From Typha latifolia (taxonomy: Eukaryota; Streptophyta; Magnoliopsida; Poales; Typhaceae): 64,000 bases of DNA. The stretch is from NCBI GenBank assembly GCA_019914945.1, contig CM034113.1, positions 5,870,850-5,934,849 on the forward strand, written 5' to 3'. Made by a program: the position numbers and the translations under genes. The notes below the pieces were generated by a model. The model was given only the letters and a program-made list of their open reading frames with translations, was not told the DNA's origin and made no database searches. Below, piece by piece: positions 47,200 to 61,000 of the stretch. Position 1 is the stretch's first letter; each line of letters starts with the position of its first letter.

Positions 47200-50100
47200 A
47201 GTTGGGAATGAGACGCTCTTCCACTAATTCTTCACTCTCCATAAGAAGGATGACATGGGTAAACCTATACCTCTTATAGAGAAGAATCTCATCCCTAATA
47301 AAGATCTCAATTTGTATTTTGTGAAAAAACTCGTCACTGACAAGCTATTTTATTCAAAGCGTGGCATCTAGATGACAACCTGAAATATATTGAGGTTGAC
47401 AGCAAACTTTCTCTATGGCTTTCAAAAAGGAGAGTGATAGATGGCTAGTGTGGGAAGGGTGTTGTGGTTGTTCAACTAGAATATTTTTGCTTCAATTCTT
47501 CTAGCCAAGCAATCTAGTAAACAACTTGTTTTTTAGCTTCTACAGGCTCTAGGTTTAAGTTTATGGCCTCCATTGGAGTATCTCGCTCCCCTTTATTGAT
47601 TAGAAGTTTACTGTGCGGGTTAGCGAATTGTTGGCTAAGGATTTCTTGGATGCGGCCAAATGGGCTTATTTTAGTCGATCGGGGGTGTTGTGCCTATATC
47701 TCAAGGCTCTGTACTAGTTTTTTTAATCTATTAATCCCATTAATGAGTACAATACTGAGATGCAAGTTTAATATGAGTGTCTTCCCAGGTTATTGTTCTA
47801 CTATCACATGTGGCATATATATACTGATTACTTGCACGAAGTCTCCATTGAACCACCCAAGAATATCTTTCCCACCTATACTCGAACCTCTTGGATCTTT
47901 AAGCCTTGTTTCCTTAATATTAGTGGAGCATTGCCATCATTGGAGCTCTCCTCTAGAAGTGACGATGATGGTCGCCCCGGGCACAAGGTCGCTGTGGTAG
48001 AACTCCCCACCTCTCCAAGCTCCCTTCTTTAGTAGTTATCTAGTCCAAAATTCTTCTAATTGGGCTGGCCTTCATCGATGTGTAAAGAAATTAATTACCC
48101 TTTCTGACAACTACTTCCTTGTTGTCAGCCCTCAACTCACCTCCTTATCTACTATGTTTGCCCCATAAATACTCCTACAGCCCACATCTCTCCTATCTCC
48201 TCCAAAGCCTCTCTATCTGATATACTTTGCTGGAGTCTTTTCTTATTGTATTAGCTGTTTATTTTTTTAAAAAATAAAGTTTCTATAGGATGCGTTCAAA
48301 CACGAGAGAGGGCACATTTAAATGCCCTTGTAAATACCTGCATTAGTTTGCATCGATAGAGAAAGCCAAATATGTGTTCGAATGCATTCAGCCACGTTCA
48401 AACGCTCGCATGTGAACTCTTGCATCAATTCACATTGACAGATAACGCATTTAGTGCGTTCGAACGCGATCGACCCTATTCGAACACGATCGGCGAGAGT
48501 CCACTATTATTAGGGTTAATAATTATTATTTTGGCTTGTTGATTAGCCTCTTAAAATGTGTGAATAGCAACCAAAATCAGTATGATGAATGAATTTTGAT
48601 TTCTATCTTTCTCTATCTTCTCTCTAGTCTCTCTACCATAATCTCTCTCCTCTCTCTTCACCAACCAGCCACCTCTACCAATGGCAAGGTCTCATCTATC
48701 CTCTAATCTCTCTCGTCTATCCTCCCTCCTCCTTGGGATCACGGCCACTTCTCCTCCTTCATCCTTATCCCTTAAACTATATCAACCATCCACCCTTATC
48801 TCCATTATTATCCATAACCTTATCATCACCTCCATCTGTTATCACCACCATCACCCCCACTCTTGCGTATTTTTATCCCAGTTGCAGTCTGAATCTGCGA
48901 AGGGCATAAATACTAAAAATGTAGATCAAGAAGTTATGGATCGATCACTCTTAGTTTCGTAATTTTCTAACCACGGGAGAATATCTAGTGAATATTCTCT
49001 TAGTTGCACTTACTGCTTTTTTGCAACTGATCCACATATCAAAGAGGACACTTCGTGCATATCACCATCTCGACAGCAAAAAGGGATTTTACTGGCTTAT
49101 TATTCCTATCCCAATTAATGTAACTGTTGAAAGTTGAGAGTACTTCTCTCACCTCCTACGTCAACTTCTCTATGACTTTTGAAATCGACTCTATCACCCC
49201 CACATATCACTCCCAAATCTAATCAAAATATCACTCTCTCAATTTTGCACCCCCTATCCTTCCTCGCCACGTCCAATCCAGCCGATTATGCCTATGTAAC
49301 TCTCATGTCCCTTCATTGTTTGCTCATATCCTAAAGAAACCTTAAACTTCTCCCCTATTAAGCTTCTTCTATTCTATTAGAGTTTGTTCACTAGGTAAGC
49401 ATAGACTACTACCCACTAATCATTGCCATAGATAAAAAATCATTTTATAAATGTGCCCTCACTAAGACCCCATATTTTGTCTAGATTGCCTAGCACATCA
49501 TGACTAAAAATATCGTAAGGCTATAGAAGAATATTCTAGCTTGGAACAACTAAGACTGTGGAGGAGCCTCGACACTCCGTAACTTTTAAAAAATTTCTCT
49601 AGAACCTATGTCAGTCTCACCTTTTTATTACACATCATGTTTGACAAGTGAAGGCAACTTATATCATCTACTACTTTCCCATTTATTATAGTTTTGTTAT
49701 CCATTCCAAAGATTTGTTAAGGAAATTTGGCTCCTCTATAACTTTTTTATTCATATCAATGTTCTAAAATCTCAAAATAGTCTTATTTTTTGTTGCATTT
49801 GTAATCCTTCAACTCTTGATTAGATTTTTACAAGGGTTTATGAAGATCTCTATTGTTCAAATAATCGTCTCCTTTGGTCTAAAATTTGCTATTATGCCAA
49901 AAGCAACTAGCTCCTCCTTTAATGTATGAGAGATTTCAATGCCATCTCCTCACGATGGAGAAAACATATGTTTTCTCCCTAATAAGAATTGGATCAAAGA
50001 CTTCCTGCTTGGATCAGCAACTCTAGTCTACTAGATTTAGGTTTCTCTATGCTTGCATACACTTGGTCCAACCAGCGTGCTGCTTCTAGTGTCATTAGAG

Positions 50101-53100
50101 AATGCTTGGATCATGCTTTTGCTTTCATTTCCTAATGCATGCATCACCTCCATACTCTCCATACTTAGTAATAATCTTTGGCGATCACAACTCTATTATT
50201 TGGAACCCCTTCCTCAAGCTAAATGAGGCTTTTAGTGCTTTAAGGCAGATAATTACTAAACAACATATGACTCCTACAAACCCTTCTATAAAGAGACATG
50301 AAACTCTTCCAATATCCCCTAGCATTCCTCTCCACTAAAATACACGATCTCACTAAATGCATCAAGAGTTTGGCCAAATATAATGTGAGAAGTCTTAATA
50401 CTAACATTAGCCAGCACAAGAGACATCATCTTCTTCATATAGATCGGCATTTAAAGTGAGACTATTTTATTTAGGGAGCATACTCTTAGAAGAATGCACA
50501 ATAACTTGCTCATATGAGCAGAACTCTATTGGTACCAAAAGTTATGTGTTTATTGGCTTCACTATGGTGATAAAAATAACAAGTTCTTCTACTCAGTGAC
50601 CACTTCTCAGTATGGATGTAACAAAATCATCTACCAAAAAAATTGTAATGTTGAATGGACTCATGGCCAAGTGAAAGATCAGGAAAGTCTTTATTTTCTT
50701 CTTTAAAGTCATTTTTATCTACTCTAGCCCCTCTTCCTTCTTCAAGTATAATCTCAACATGTGGTCTTCCATCCCTGGTCTCCTTTGAAATGAAGTGGAG
50801 GTCATTGTTTCTTCCACTGATGAGGAGGTCAAAGTTGTGGTAATGGGCCTCAGCCATAATCAAGCTTAGGGTCTTCACAGTTTGAACATGTGCTCCTTAT
50901 AATCTCTTAGTCGCTCATGAAGACTATTATTTACAGTGAGGTTATATTTTTATTAGCTCTAGCGTGATAGATTATATTTTCAATAAGACTATCATCATAC
51001 TCATCCCCAACAATGAGATGCCAACTGTGGTAGAAGTCTATCATTCGATAAGCCTCTCTTCCTCTATAAAGCTTATCTTCATATAGCAAAATACATTTTT
51101 CTCCGCCCACCGAAGGAAAGGGTGATGAGTTTATACTTAGCATCGATTTTTGTAAGACATTTGACGGGATGAAATGAGACTTTATAGGCGACTACTTATT
51201 GATCTATGATTTTTTCCTCTTTTTACAACCTAGTTATGGCATGCATCAACACCTCTACCCTCTGGATAGAAGTCAAAGGTATCTTAGGTGGGTTCTTCTC
51301 GCCATAAAGGGGTCTAAGGCAAGATTGCCCTATGTTCCCTATCTCTTCGTTTTGCGTCCAACTTTCTCTCATTTCTTTTGGCATGGAGCTCTATCTCAAC
51401 TATGTCAGTAATATTAACATCAGTCATAGTGCTTCTAAGCTCACTTATTTACTATTTATAGATGGCCTACTAATATTTGATATAGCCTCCCCAAAAAGTC
51501 ACCAATCTTAAGAGAATCATTAATGAATATTGTTTGTGGTCAAGGCAAGCTATAAATTATGAAAATTTTATTATTCTATTCAGTAATTTGATTGAGCATG
51601 CCCAACGAGACATTTTAGTATCAACTTTCATAATAAAGATCATTGATAAGGAGGATAAGTATCTTTACAACTATTTCCTTTTTCCTAGATCCTAAAATTT
51701 GGCCTTTAAATTTGCATAGATAAATTTCATCAAAAACTAATAGGTTAGAAGGCGCTCGACCTCTCCCGCTCATCAAAGTAGTTATTAGTGCAATCCCTAT
51801 TTCCTTCATATCAACTATCATCTTCCCAGAATACCCTTTCAAAGCGTAATAGGTTGATATAGAACTTATGGTGTAGCTTTCCTAATGAGATGTGTTATCT
51901 GGTATTGCATGGTTGGAAGAATATTTGGATATCCCTTCATTGCGGTGGCCTTAGCATTAGGAGCATTGCTTTAGTCAAACAAGACTCTCATCCTTAAGTT
52001 GATTTGCCATCTTCTTAAGCTTCACAATAATAGCTAAGTTAAAACTATCAAACTGAGATACTTTCCCTTATGCTTTTTTTTTGTAGGCCAAGCTCTATTT
52101 AGATCCTCATAGGTGTGGAGGTCTATTCTGTTGCTCACACCTTGATTATGTTCCACCTTCTTTATCTCTAATGATCCATGGCTTTCTATATTCTCTCTCT
52201 CTGACTTTAAACAATTTATTAGAGTGTGCTTGATTAGCTACCTCATGCATGAAGGTAGGCTAAGTTGAAATTCTTATCTGATTCACTCCATCTTCCATTA
52301 TGAGATAGCGACAATGATCAGTAACATCTTCTCAATCCGGTATAATACGTTAAGTTTGATCACCTAATTTGGTCAACAATGACTTCTAATGAATTCTCCT
52401 CTATGTTTGCCTTCTCCTCCCTCTTGAGTGAAAAAATAAGTAGTTCCTCCTCTAGCTAGCCTTTGAAGAAGATTTAAAGGATACTATAAAACTACCCTAG
52501 TGTATGTTAACACATTTATTTGATGCAACATTGTCGGTGCTATCTGGTTCATGCTATTCTAAACCACTTTTTGATACTAAGCCTGATACCAAGCATATTC
52601 TCTCTCGTGCAATTGGTAGTTCTCTCTCTAAAGATCACTTTTGCTATTCCCTTACTCTTATGTAGTATATTTTGAAAGAAGAATGATAAAGTATTTTTAA
52701 ATAAAGACTCTTTTTCTAGTTCAACATCTCATATGCTAAGTGTATGCTTATCAATATTGCAATTCATGACGTGCACCACCCCTTTCTAGGGCTAAGCTTT
52801 GCTAGTGCACTTGAACAAGTAGTTTATCTATATTAACGATGTTTTCTATTAGGTATATGCCTCCTTGCTCGAGGCTACACTAAGACATTGATATTTTTAT
52901 ATGTGATCATAACTTCAATACTCAGTGCACTCCACCACCTTGGATTACTTTGCAAGTATTGTAGAATGAGAAACTACAACTCTATTACATGGTCTTAAAA
53001 TGCTTAATGGGTTAGGTCTTTGATAGAGTTGTTAGATCTTGAGTGATTATCTAGATAAGATTAAACTATCAATAACCCTGCCATCTATCGCTATTGGAAG

Positions 53101-53300
53101 ACCTACCCAATTATCTTTGAATGCATTATGTGGATTGCTTTGTTGGACAACATCAAGTATTCTTCATGAGCAAGGTGAACAATTCCCTAGCTCATGATCC
53201 AATCAATTGTGTCTCTTAAAAACTTACTTAAATAATTTGATCCATCTTCAGATTAGTTTGTAATCATGTTTCTTCAATGAATTTTCTATCTATGAAATTA
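47200..53300 (+). mobile_element. Decayed L1-type LINE (ORF1 and ORF2 relics)
   Basis: Landmarks occur in the right order on the plus strand despite many stops and shifts. ORF1: YGFQKESDRWLVWEG at 47413-47457, like the DUF4283 pattern of plant L1 ORF1. ORF2 endonuclease: ILAWNN then DCGGASTLRNF (49534-49590), RDFNAISS (about 49929), and SLLDLGFSMLAYTWSN then RECLDHAF (50020-50120). Linker GDKNNKFFY (50566). Reverse transcriptase: IDFCKTFDGMK (51142), SP*RGLRQDCP (51295-51330), and LTYLLFIDGLLIF (51441-51477), where the usual FADD is FIDG, so the polymerase is dead. The zinc-binding RT-adjacent region reads HLIWSTMTSNEFSS near 52360-52400; an RNase H-like CTPPPWITL is at 52928. Poly(A) tail and target duplication not identified. 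The segment 48270-49000 between ORF1 and ORF2 may be a later insertion. Confidence 0.85.
48290..48500. repeat. Cluster of CGTTCGAACGC-type motifs
   Basis: GCGTTCAAACAC, GTGTTCGAATGC, CGTTCAAACGC and GTGCGTTCGAACGCG occur within 200 bases; related words are seen at 8758-8850 in CLPR2 intron 3. This suggests a shared repeat family, here lying inside the L1 relic. Confidence 0.4.
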
Positions 53301-55028
53301 TATATCTTGTGAAATTATATAACTTGGAGAGGATCGACCAAATAGAAGAAACCGCTTGAGCTATTATTATGCAAATTAAGATAAACTCGAAGGCAATAAA
53401 ATGCAAACAAAGTTATAAAAAATCTTGAGCCATACTAACTAGTTTGTAATTTATACAACTTAAGAACATCCTTCAAGGATTATTCTATATAAATAAAGTT
53501 CTTAAATTAGCTTTGATTTCATAATGATATCTAACATTTAGCATAAGATGGTTATGGTAGCTATTGATGCTACTATTACTAGAAGCTATTCTATATGTAG
53601 GAGGAAGCTGCAAGCAGGAAGAAAGTTTCTAGTTTGCTGCGAGGAAAAAAAAAAGGATTTGAGTTTGGATTTTGGTTGGCTGCGAGAAGGAAGAAGAATT
53701 TAGATGTTTGAATTTAGTTTAGGACTATTGATCAAGAACGTAAGTATTTTTTTCTATTCTAAAGGGATTGTTGTTCTAAAATTAACTCGTGATCGATTTA
53801 GGTCTAAACATAGATGGTGGTATATCAAAAAGATAAAATATTATGTTTGATAGTTTAGGGGGTTAATTGTCAACTTTTTTTTTCTTTGGGGGACCATTTC
53901 AATATTAAAACCTTTTTATGGAGTGTAAACATAATTAAACATTTTTTAATATTATTACTACCAAACTAGGCCTTTTGACCTGATAATTCATGTGTTTTTA
54001 TTTTTGAGAATGAAAAACTAATTCTAAGTCAAATATATGGGAGCAAAATGTAATTAAATTTTAAAATTATTATAAATTCTCCACGCACATATTGTTAACT
54101 TTGTTTATGTGCACTTACTGTGATATCTTTAAGCAGTTAATTTCTCACCCACAAAGAAAAAAGAGTTGTATTAGGTTGACTACAGGTACAAATTTTTGTC
54201 AAAAAATTATGAAAATAGATCTTGAAAAAAAAACCAAAGTCAATGATAGCAATTTATTTGACATAAATTAATACATTAACTAACTACAGGTGAACAAAGA
54301 AAAATCCATTAGTTTCTTTTTTGATAAAAATGAAAACTATTAATAGTACCCTAGTTTGAATGAAATGATTTGAGGGTGGCAACTCCCTGATTAGCCTTCC
54401 GAGGGTTAATCTGGGTACACTGTTGGGTAAATGGCAAAGCATTAATTTTACATATTGGACTGCTATGATTGTGCTCGATTAAATTCTATAATCCCTCTAT
54501 ATTTTTTGAATGACCAAAGCAGTTAGATGTCTATAGTTAGTACGTTGACATGTATTCAATAGTGCACTTATGTCAACGCGCATAGAACGGTTTGCACCGA
54601 AACCGCCTCAAGTCTGTGCTCTTGAGTTGTTGGCTTATGGAGGACTGAGATTGAATTTTGATAGGAATTAATATTTCTAAATCTGATATAACGAAGGTTA
54701 AAATGGAGAAAAGGGAATACCAAAACTAAATTCTACTCCCAAAAATCCAAACAACAAACAAGAATACATGGATTTGAATTCAAATAAACTTCATCTAGAA
54801 TTAGCTCCAAAGATGGTAGCAGGATGTTTGCCCTAATGAACAAGACCTTCTAACCCACATGATTCAAACTTCTCAACATCGGACGGCTAAAAATTCACTT
54901 GCTTACTCGAATCAACAAGACCGCAACGTAATAAAACCCTTCCTCAAAAGAACCAAACCCTCGTCTTCCGCTTTCCTCTCTACATCCTTGCTCTTCGAGG
55001 AAGGAGAAAGAAGAGTAGAAGCTCAACA
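53301..55028. other. Spacer and CCT5 upstream region
   Basis: No gene seen. It contains the right arm of the widely spaced inverted repeat (53851-53939) and AT-rich sequence. The last 150 bases before the ATG (GAAAGAAGAGTAGAAGCTCAACA) are leader-like. No TATA element could be assigned with confidence. Confidence 0.5.
53851..53939 (-). repeat. Right arm of a widely spaced inverted repeat
   Basis: Reverse complement contains TTAATTATGTTTACACTCC, TTAATATTGAAATGGTCC, a poly(A) stretch and CCCCCTAAACTATC, aligning with 44949-45028. The two arms are about 8.9 kb apart and enclose the L1 relic. Confidence 0.65.
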
Positions 55029-58000
55029 ATGGCGTTGGCCTTCGATGAGTTCGGAAGGCCGTTCATCATCCTAAGAGAGCAGGAGCAGAAGACGCGGCTT
55101 CGTGGTTTGGATGCACAGAAGGCCAACATCTCGGCGGGGAGGGCAGTGGCCCGCATTCTTCGCACCTCGCTGGGACCCAAGGGCATGGATAAGATGCTCC
55201 AGAGCCCCGATGGGGATGTCGTAATCAGTTTGTGCTTCGATTTCCTTCCGCTTACCGTCTTTTCTTGTTCTGTTTGGTTGATTCTGAGTTGGATTGTGTG
55301 AGGGTATGATCTTGGTGAAGGGAATGTTGGATTTTGAGTGGCGATCGGTGATCTGTGATATAAGTTGTGAGAATGGGTCTCAGGTTTTTCTGGAAATCAC
55401 TGATAGAATTATGGAATCTGTTGCAGTGCATGATTTGTACTCAAAGTTAGTACCTTTCTTCCTATCTTAGCCTTTTTGGATGAGATCTATGGAATTTCTT
55501 AAGGAGAATGGATATTGGAAAAGGGTTTTGGGAAAGTGAAATATCAAATGTAGCGGGGGTGTGAGAGTTGTTTCTAGTGAGGAAGATAGTTTTGGAGCTT
55601 TTTGTTTTGAGGGTCAATTCGAAAAATATGGGTCTTAGCTAATGTCTTGTGAGAAATGGATAGTAATGTTTGTTATCTGTTTAAAAGACGTATAGATTTA
55701 TTGCACAAAAGTCTTCTTATTTATAAAGTGCTATTGAGTATAAGTTTCTTGTTTGGAAGAAGTGTAGAGTTATTGCAGATACGTCTTCTTATTCTAAGTA
55801 CTTTGAGGGAAGTCTTGCTGTTTTCTCTTCCTGGAACTTTGGGAGCTTGTCAAAGTTAATATCTTCTGTTTAGGAAGGAAAATGTTATTGGTGTAGGTGA
55901 AATTTTTCTCTGTTGAAGTAAATCGTTCTGGGGGTTGTTTTATTTTGAGGATGAATACAAACATTAGATTGATTTTTATGTAATTTCTTATAAGAAAATG
56001 ATAGTGATGTAGTTTATAGTTAGACTTAGAAGCAGTGTGTAGTCCGTGGCATATAAGTCCTTGTTTCCTTCTGTAATTTTTGTTTTCTTGTTTCATACTT
56101 AGTTTTTATAAGGTTTTATGAAGAAAAATATAGCAATTTGCTGCTAAATGCAGAGTAGTTTGGGGATAGACATATTGTTTCCTTGCTTTCTTTTTTAGAA
56201 ATTTTGAGTATTCTAGAAAACATACTTGTTTCAATCAATGAAAATTTCTAAATAAAGTTTGATCTAGTTTTGTTTCTGTCAGTGATAGTGAAGGATTCTC
56301 TAGTCTATTGCAGAGGTGTTAAGTTGGTTTTCCTCTCTCTCTCTCTCTCTCTCTCAAAAGCCTCCCTCTCATTGACATTGTAATTTTCTGATTGAACTGT
56401 CCTTACAGTTCTTAAAAGGTTGATATTTTTATGTGCTGGTCAGGTGGTGGAACAAGTAAACAACCATATTACAAGCAGGTCTATAGTTTGACAATTGTTG
56501 AATATAATTCTATTAAAAATCGAAACCCAGTAGAGTTCCATCAAAAGTTCAAATGGCTTGTATGAATACTTTCTCTCCTTCCAAAAAGTTACTAATTTTC
56601 TGGAATTAATATTTACTTTACATCAATCATCACTCATTTCTGGTCAGATATGTTAACTCTTTATTGATTGCATGACTCACTTATTGGAAAATAAATTGGA
56701 TTTTTCTCTATGCAATAGCGAATGATGGAGCGACAATCTTGGAGCAGATGGACGTAGACAATCAGATTGCCAAGCTGATGGTGGAATTATCTCGAAGTCA
56801 AGACTATGAAATTGGTGATGGTACCACTGGAGTTGTTGTTATGGCTGGTGCACTTTTAGAGCAGGCCGAAAAGCTACTGGAGCGCGGTATTCATCCTATA
56901 AGAATTGCTGAAGGTTATGAGATGGCGTCTAGAGTAGCTGTGGAGCATCTCCAGCACATTTCTCAGAAGTTTGAATTCACTGCAACTAATATCGAGTCCT
57001 TGGTGCAGACTTGCATGACAACTTTGTCGTCGAAGATGTAAGTTGTGTTTATCATTTTTGGTCCTTAGAATGAAATTATATGTTTCCCTGATACAATGTT
57101 CTCTGGTTGTTCACTATTCTCAAAAAAAAAAAAAGATTCTCTGGTGGATTCTTTGCTGGTCTTGTCAAGATCTTTTCTTACTCAGAGATCACATACAATT
57201 CCACATTCTAGAAAATCACCCATCTTACCCACACTTTAGAAATGACTTTTGCCCTTATATATCTAATTCACCCTTAACATCTATCATGACAAATCATTGG
57301 AGAAAGTTCCTTTTTTCCCCTTGTATCTATTATTGGAAGAGCCAGTCACATTTGTTAAATGCAAGACTGATGTATCATTTCCCTGATACAATGTTCTCTG
57401 GTTGATTCACTATTCTAAAAGAAAAAAAAGTTCTCTGGTTGATTCTTTTCTTGTCTTGTCAAGATCTTCTCTTACTCAGAGGTCACATATAATTCCACAT
57501 TCTAGAATGTCACCCATCTTACCCACATCGTAGAACTGATTTTTGCCCTTATATCTAATTCACCCTTAACTTCTATCATGAGAAGTCATTGGAGAAAGTT
57601 CCTTTTTTCCCCTTGTATCTATTATAAGAAGAACTAGACACATTTGTTATATGCGGAACTACAAGACTGATGTATCTAGTTGCTGTTACTATGCAATCAT
57701 CTTGGAAATGTAGTGAATTACAATTATGCAAATAAGGGCATAGGATGCAGTTAAATGGGTAAAAGCATAAATCTGTTTGTAGTTGAACTTTGTATAAATG
57801 TATACTTACATGGACAAAATATATGCTTATTGTCAATTTGAGACTTAAAATACCCATGTATACAGTTATTTTGATCTACTATTGTTCTTTTTTGAGTAGT
57901 TCTTTTGATCTTGAGTTCCTAGTTGTGTTTCTTTCTCACATAACTGTAGAAAAAAATTGGCCATTATTTACAAAGTTATGATATATGGGGCGCATTTTGG

Positions 58001-61000
58001 TGTCAAGAAGGCTATTCTCAGGTAACTCTTTGAATAATGGAAGATCCTTCCTAGTTTTGGTCTTTTGGGCCAGAATTACCCCTTCCATTAGTTGACTTAT
58101 ACTTACAAAATCTCTTTCAAAGGCAGAAGATATGTCTTTTCCATACCAAAACCTGATAGAATAGATCTGGAGTTCTGGACAAATTTTTCATTGTTAGAAT
58201 ACAGGTGAGATCAGTTTCAGTTTCCAGATTTGTCTAATGTAGCAGCTAATTTATGCATGCTATTGTTTATGAACGATCCTTAATATCAATTAATTGATAT
58301 AAGGTATGAGTCATATTGTAGGCAATCTGTCAGGCAGATTTTTTTTCTTGGAAGCACTTTTATATGTAAAATTTGGGCATAGGCAGTTGCTTTGTAGGAA
58401 TATCATGTTCTTACATTTCTTTGTTCATTTGTTGCCTCTAAGAGGGCTTCGTCTCAATGTAATTTGAACTGCAATTTAATTAAATCTGGTGTTCTGCTAA
58501 ACTATCATCTGTTTGTCTGATTGACATTCACCATTGTCATTCCACAGCGTCAATCGTTGTAAACGTATGTTAGCTGAGATTGCTGTTAAGGCAGTTCTAG
58601 CAGTTGCAGATTTAGAGAGAAAAGATGTAAATTTGGATTTAATTAAAGTGGAAGGGAAGGTTGGAGGAAAGCTAGAAGACACTGAGCTTATTTATGGAAT
58701 CCTTGTTGACAAGGATATGAGCCATCCACAGATGCCAAAGAGAATCGAAGATGCAAAAATTGCTATCCTAACATGCCCCTTTGAGCCACCAAAGCCGAAG
58801 ACAAAGCATAAGGTTGACATTGACACTGTGGAGAAGTTTCAGAATTTGCGCCAGCAAGAGCAGAAGTACTTTGATGACATGGTTCAGAAATGCAAGGTAA
58901 AGAAACATGCACAGGATACACAATTTTTTTCTGATATATGAAGAAAACTAATTGTGATGATGGACTTGATCTTCCAAAATTTTCAATGTTGTGAAATGAA
59001 TTATTTTTCCAATTTTACTTGCTAGCCATCTGGTGGACTCATCTTGGCTACTCCTTAAACTTTCAAAGCTGTGAAATGAAGGCTTTCTCAAATTTTGTGT
59101 ACTAGCCATCTGTAGTTTAAGCAGTTACTGAATCACTTGAGCTGATCTTGCCACTAAGTCTTTTCTTGTTTTTATTTAGTGGCATGTCTTTACCTGGAAT
59201 ATTCAGTTTCCGAAACTTAAATATTGAATATTATGTTATTCAAATATCTGTCAATCGGAAAAGTGACTTGTTATATTATAGCTTATTTCAAACAAAAAAA
59301 TAATTATAGTTTATTCTGTGAACAAATCCTTGTAGGATGTTGGCGCAACACTAGTTATTTGTCAATGGGGTTTCGATGATGAAGCAAATCATCTATTGAT
59401 GCATAGGAATCTGCCAGCTGTTAGATGGGTTGGTGGCGTTGAATTAGAGCTGATTGCAATAGCTACAGGTGTGCAAATAATTCTATCTTTAATTGGTAAT
59501 GCAAGGACAATTAAATAATTAGCTCTACCTACAGGTGGAAGAATAGTACCCAGATTCCAAGAGTTGTCAGCAGAAAAGTTGGGGAAGGTATGCCTTTTCT
59601 TTTGCACCTTATTAACTTGGTAATTGACATATCAAGTTAATCTGCTTGAAATTTTCACATAGTTTCATTTTTGCGTCGTCTTTTTCTTCTTAGACAATAG
59701 ATACTTAGGCAATCAAAGTTTGTATATAATTATGTGAGTGACGAGCTATTACTTGATGGGATGAGGAAGTGCCCCAGTAGAACTCTAGATATTATGCTGT
59801 GGCCAAGACACAATATAATGAAATTATGCTCACTTGTTATATCATTAATACATAATTAATCCTAATTACATATTGTTATTGAGTTTGATTATGAGCTCAA
59901 AACTTTTTAAGACCTATTTAATTTCTCTTCAGTTATCTGTTTTGATGCTATATTGAAGAGCCAAACATTTTGTTATCTATAATATGTCCATATGCAGTGA
60001 ATAGAGGTCGCATGTGAGGGGGCTTGTGAAGGAATATGATATAAATTGTTGGTCCATTAAGCTTAAGTTTTTCAATTGCTGGATCTCCCTCCATCCACTA
60101 CTTATATTGCAACATAATAGGGTAAACTTACCTTCCGAATTCTCCAAGCTTTTGGCACATAATCACCAGAAAAGAGATTGTGCACAAGGATTAACTTGAC
60201 CTATGGAGTTAATAAGGATTTTGGAAATGTAGTCCTTTGTCAGTTAAAAGTCGAGACTTGTTTTTGCTTATCCTATTCTGTCCTAAATGAAATTAGGGAA
60301 GAAACCTCAGTCTAGAGATCCTATAGAAGATACATAGTTGCAGCCCTACAAGTCCAGACTAATATCCAGCTATGTGGCTCTATTTAGTGAATTGCTTCAC
60401 CAATGGCATTAATGAATATTCTCTTATCTTTTTATTCCTCTCTCACACTCTCTTTTTGTTGTACTTAAAACCAGGCTGGATTGGTGAGAGAGAAGTCCTT
60501 TGGGACAACAAAAGATCGGATGTTGTACATTGAGCAGTGTGCAAATTCAAGGGCTGTAACAATATTCATTCGTGGTGGTATGCCCTATATTGACATTTCT
60601 TTGCTACTCTTTTGTAGACTCAATATCACATTCTCACCTTTTGCCATGTCAAATAATCTTGCCCGAGTTATATCTTGGTACATCTATCTTTCTTAATAAT
60701 AGTTTTATGTTGTCTCATCATGCAAATATAGTATGTATCATGTGGCTTTGACTGCAAGACTGTAACAATCTATTTAGGTAATTTATATAGTAATAATTAT
60801 TGAGAATCTAAATAGTCTTTTAAATTATGGTTCAAAATTTTGGCTGATACTGACGTAGACACGTATTAGTCAAGGACGACCGTGCTAGTAGGCATGCCCG
60901 TGCCGACCAGCACTTGTCGTGTCGGTGGTGGCACAGCACTTGGCACGAGGTGTGCCAGTGGAATGCCCTCGTGCCGAGCCGTGTCGACCGACATGGGTGA

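Noticed and set aside
47563..48000. 145-aa frame proposed as a gene
   Set aside because: It lies in the L1 ORF1 region, in a frame that does not carry the landmarks, and contains no recognisable domain.
57945..58021. Possible extra CCT5 exon in intron 2
   Set aside because: The codon split between 57037 and 58548 joins SSKI to VNRCKR exactly as in the family; any extra exon would insert foreign residues.
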